NCBI GenBank assembly: GCA_905372155.1
Contig: CAJPNZ010000131.1
Coordinates: 1-7,425, forward strand
DNA: 7,425 bases
Origin: Propionibacteriaceae bacterium
Lineage (GTDB): Bacteria > Actinomycetota > Actinomycetes > Propionibacteriales > Propionibacteriaceae
Reading direction: 5' to 3'
Shown: one piece after another, positions 6,994 to 7,425 of the stretch
Numbering within the stretch: the first letter of the stretch is position 1
Layout: each line of letters opens with the position of its first letter
The notes under the pieces: generated by a model
Seen by the model: only the letters and a program-made list of their open reading frames with translations
What the model was told of the DNA's origin: nothing
Database searches by the model: none
Position numbers and translations under genes: made by a program

Positions 6994-7110
6994 TCCATGA
7001 TGGCCGATAAGGGTGAGCGGGGTGTTGTCGGAGTCGCGGAGTCGGTTTTTGCGACAAGAACGATGATCATGTCCCCGAAGGGGTGGCGGCTTCGGATCTT
7101 TTGTCGTGCT

Positions 7111-7131
7111 ATGCCCCGGTAATCAGGGCAT
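7111..7131. repeat. Small inverted repeat ATGCCC/GGGCAT
   Basis: Two perfect six-base arms flank a nine-base centre (CGGTAATCA). It could be a hairpin or a protein site; nothing nearby decides between these, and an accidental match is possible. Confidence 0.25.
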
Positions 7132-7322
7132 CGCGGCCAGCCGCCGATTTCCTCGCCTCCGGTTCCGTAACGAGTTTTTTTCCACCTGCTTATCCGTGTG
7201 CGACCAGCCCGCAGGACGTGGCCGCCTCGTCGGTCATGCGGTTCCCGTCGCAACTCGTTGTTTGGGCTCCTCGCTGAAGCTTCGATGCCGGCGCAACGCA
7301 GAGCTATGCCTTGCGTGTTCGA

Positions 7323-7370
7323 TTAAATCTGTTCTTCAGGGCTGCCCGCGGCGCGCTCGGCGTCCTCCAT
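7323..7370 (-). other. Short coding-like stretch, possible remnant or small gene end
   Basis: On the minus strand an ATG at 7370 gives MEDAERAAGSPEEQI and then TAA at 7323. The frame is closed again by a TGA at 7388-7386, so at most a 20-residue peptide fits. The residue mix and codon choice look like the C terminus of a real actinobacterial protein, so this may be the tail of a gene broken by a stop or frameshift just upstream. No family is recognised. Confidence 0.2.
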
Positions 7371-7425
7371 CACCTTAACTTTTGGTCAGAGTTTCCCTTT
7401 GTTGTCTCCGGGTGTTGGTGTGTGG

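Larger units (their letters stand above)
6911..7425. other. Tail region without a convincing gene
   Basis: About 515 bases follow the lipoprotein gene. The frames that stay open here have no recognisable protein motifs, poor ribosome sites and unnatural composition. Structures seen are a bulged hairpin (6962-6993), a weak pair GTCGC/GCGAC (7033-7037, 7051-7055), a CCCC-GAA-GGGG hairpin (7073-7083), ATGCCC/GGGCAT (7111-7116, 7126-7131), a run of seven T at 7175-7181, and the inverted pair AACGAGTT/AACTCGTT (7169-7176, 7252-7259). No tRNA-like T-loop context or transposase motif was found. It may be intergenic or a decayed gene. Confidence 0.55.

Noticed and set aside
6783..7253. Minus-strand open frame of 156 residues in the tail
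   Set aside because: No ribosome site, no domain, Arg/Pro/Ser-rich, and it runs into the end of the lipoprotein gene on the other strand.
7311..7330. GTTCGATT resembling a tRNA T-loop
   Set aside because: The flanking bases do not form the T-stem, and no acceptor or anticodon stem can be drawn.

Overview
This looks like chromosomal DNA from a high-GC Gram-positive bacterium (Actinomycetota). The pointers are GC-rich third codon positions in the transporter genes, GTGA/ATGA gene overlaps, a TetR-type regulator, a DtxR/IdeR-like iron-box candidate and a lipoprotein with a Gram-positive-style envelope context. A propionibacterial or related genus is possible, but the sequence alone does not fix it.

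Left part (1-2874, minus strand): two translationally coupled genes for a heterodimeric ABC transporter, each half carrying a membrane domain followed by an ATPase domain. The first gene (2874 to 1042) is complete. The second (1045 to beyond base 1) is cut by the window edge just as its ATPase domain begins. Features of both halves resemble the siderophore-type transporters of the YbtPQ/IrtAB group, so the most likely role is uptake of an iron-siderophore complex, with export of a small molecule as the alternative.

Control region (2875-2970): a compact divergent promoter. A -35/-10 pair with 17-bp spacing faces the transporter genes. An iron-box-like 19-mer (14 of 19 matches to the DtxR/IdeR consensus) covers the -10 and the predicted start of transcription. 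A 16-bp palindrome, a plausible operator for the adjacent TetR protein, lies between -35 and -10. The layout suggests double control, by iron and by the local repressor. The divergent TetR gene (2971-3630) may be leaderless.

Right part (3666-6910, plus strand): two overlapping genes of no recognised function. One encodes a five-helix membrane protein with a long extracytoplasmic beta-propeller-like domain; the other a lipoprotein with a propeller-like domain. The two external domains share the same series of motifs in the same order, so they look like paralogues anchored in two different ways, and may form an envelope complex. This pair is the least explained content of the window. Its base composition looks less GC-rich than that of the transporter genes.

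Tail (6911-7425): no convincing gene. It holds a bulged hairpin shortly after the lipoprotein gene (possible terminator), several small inverted repeats, and a short coding-like stretch on the minus strand near the right edge.
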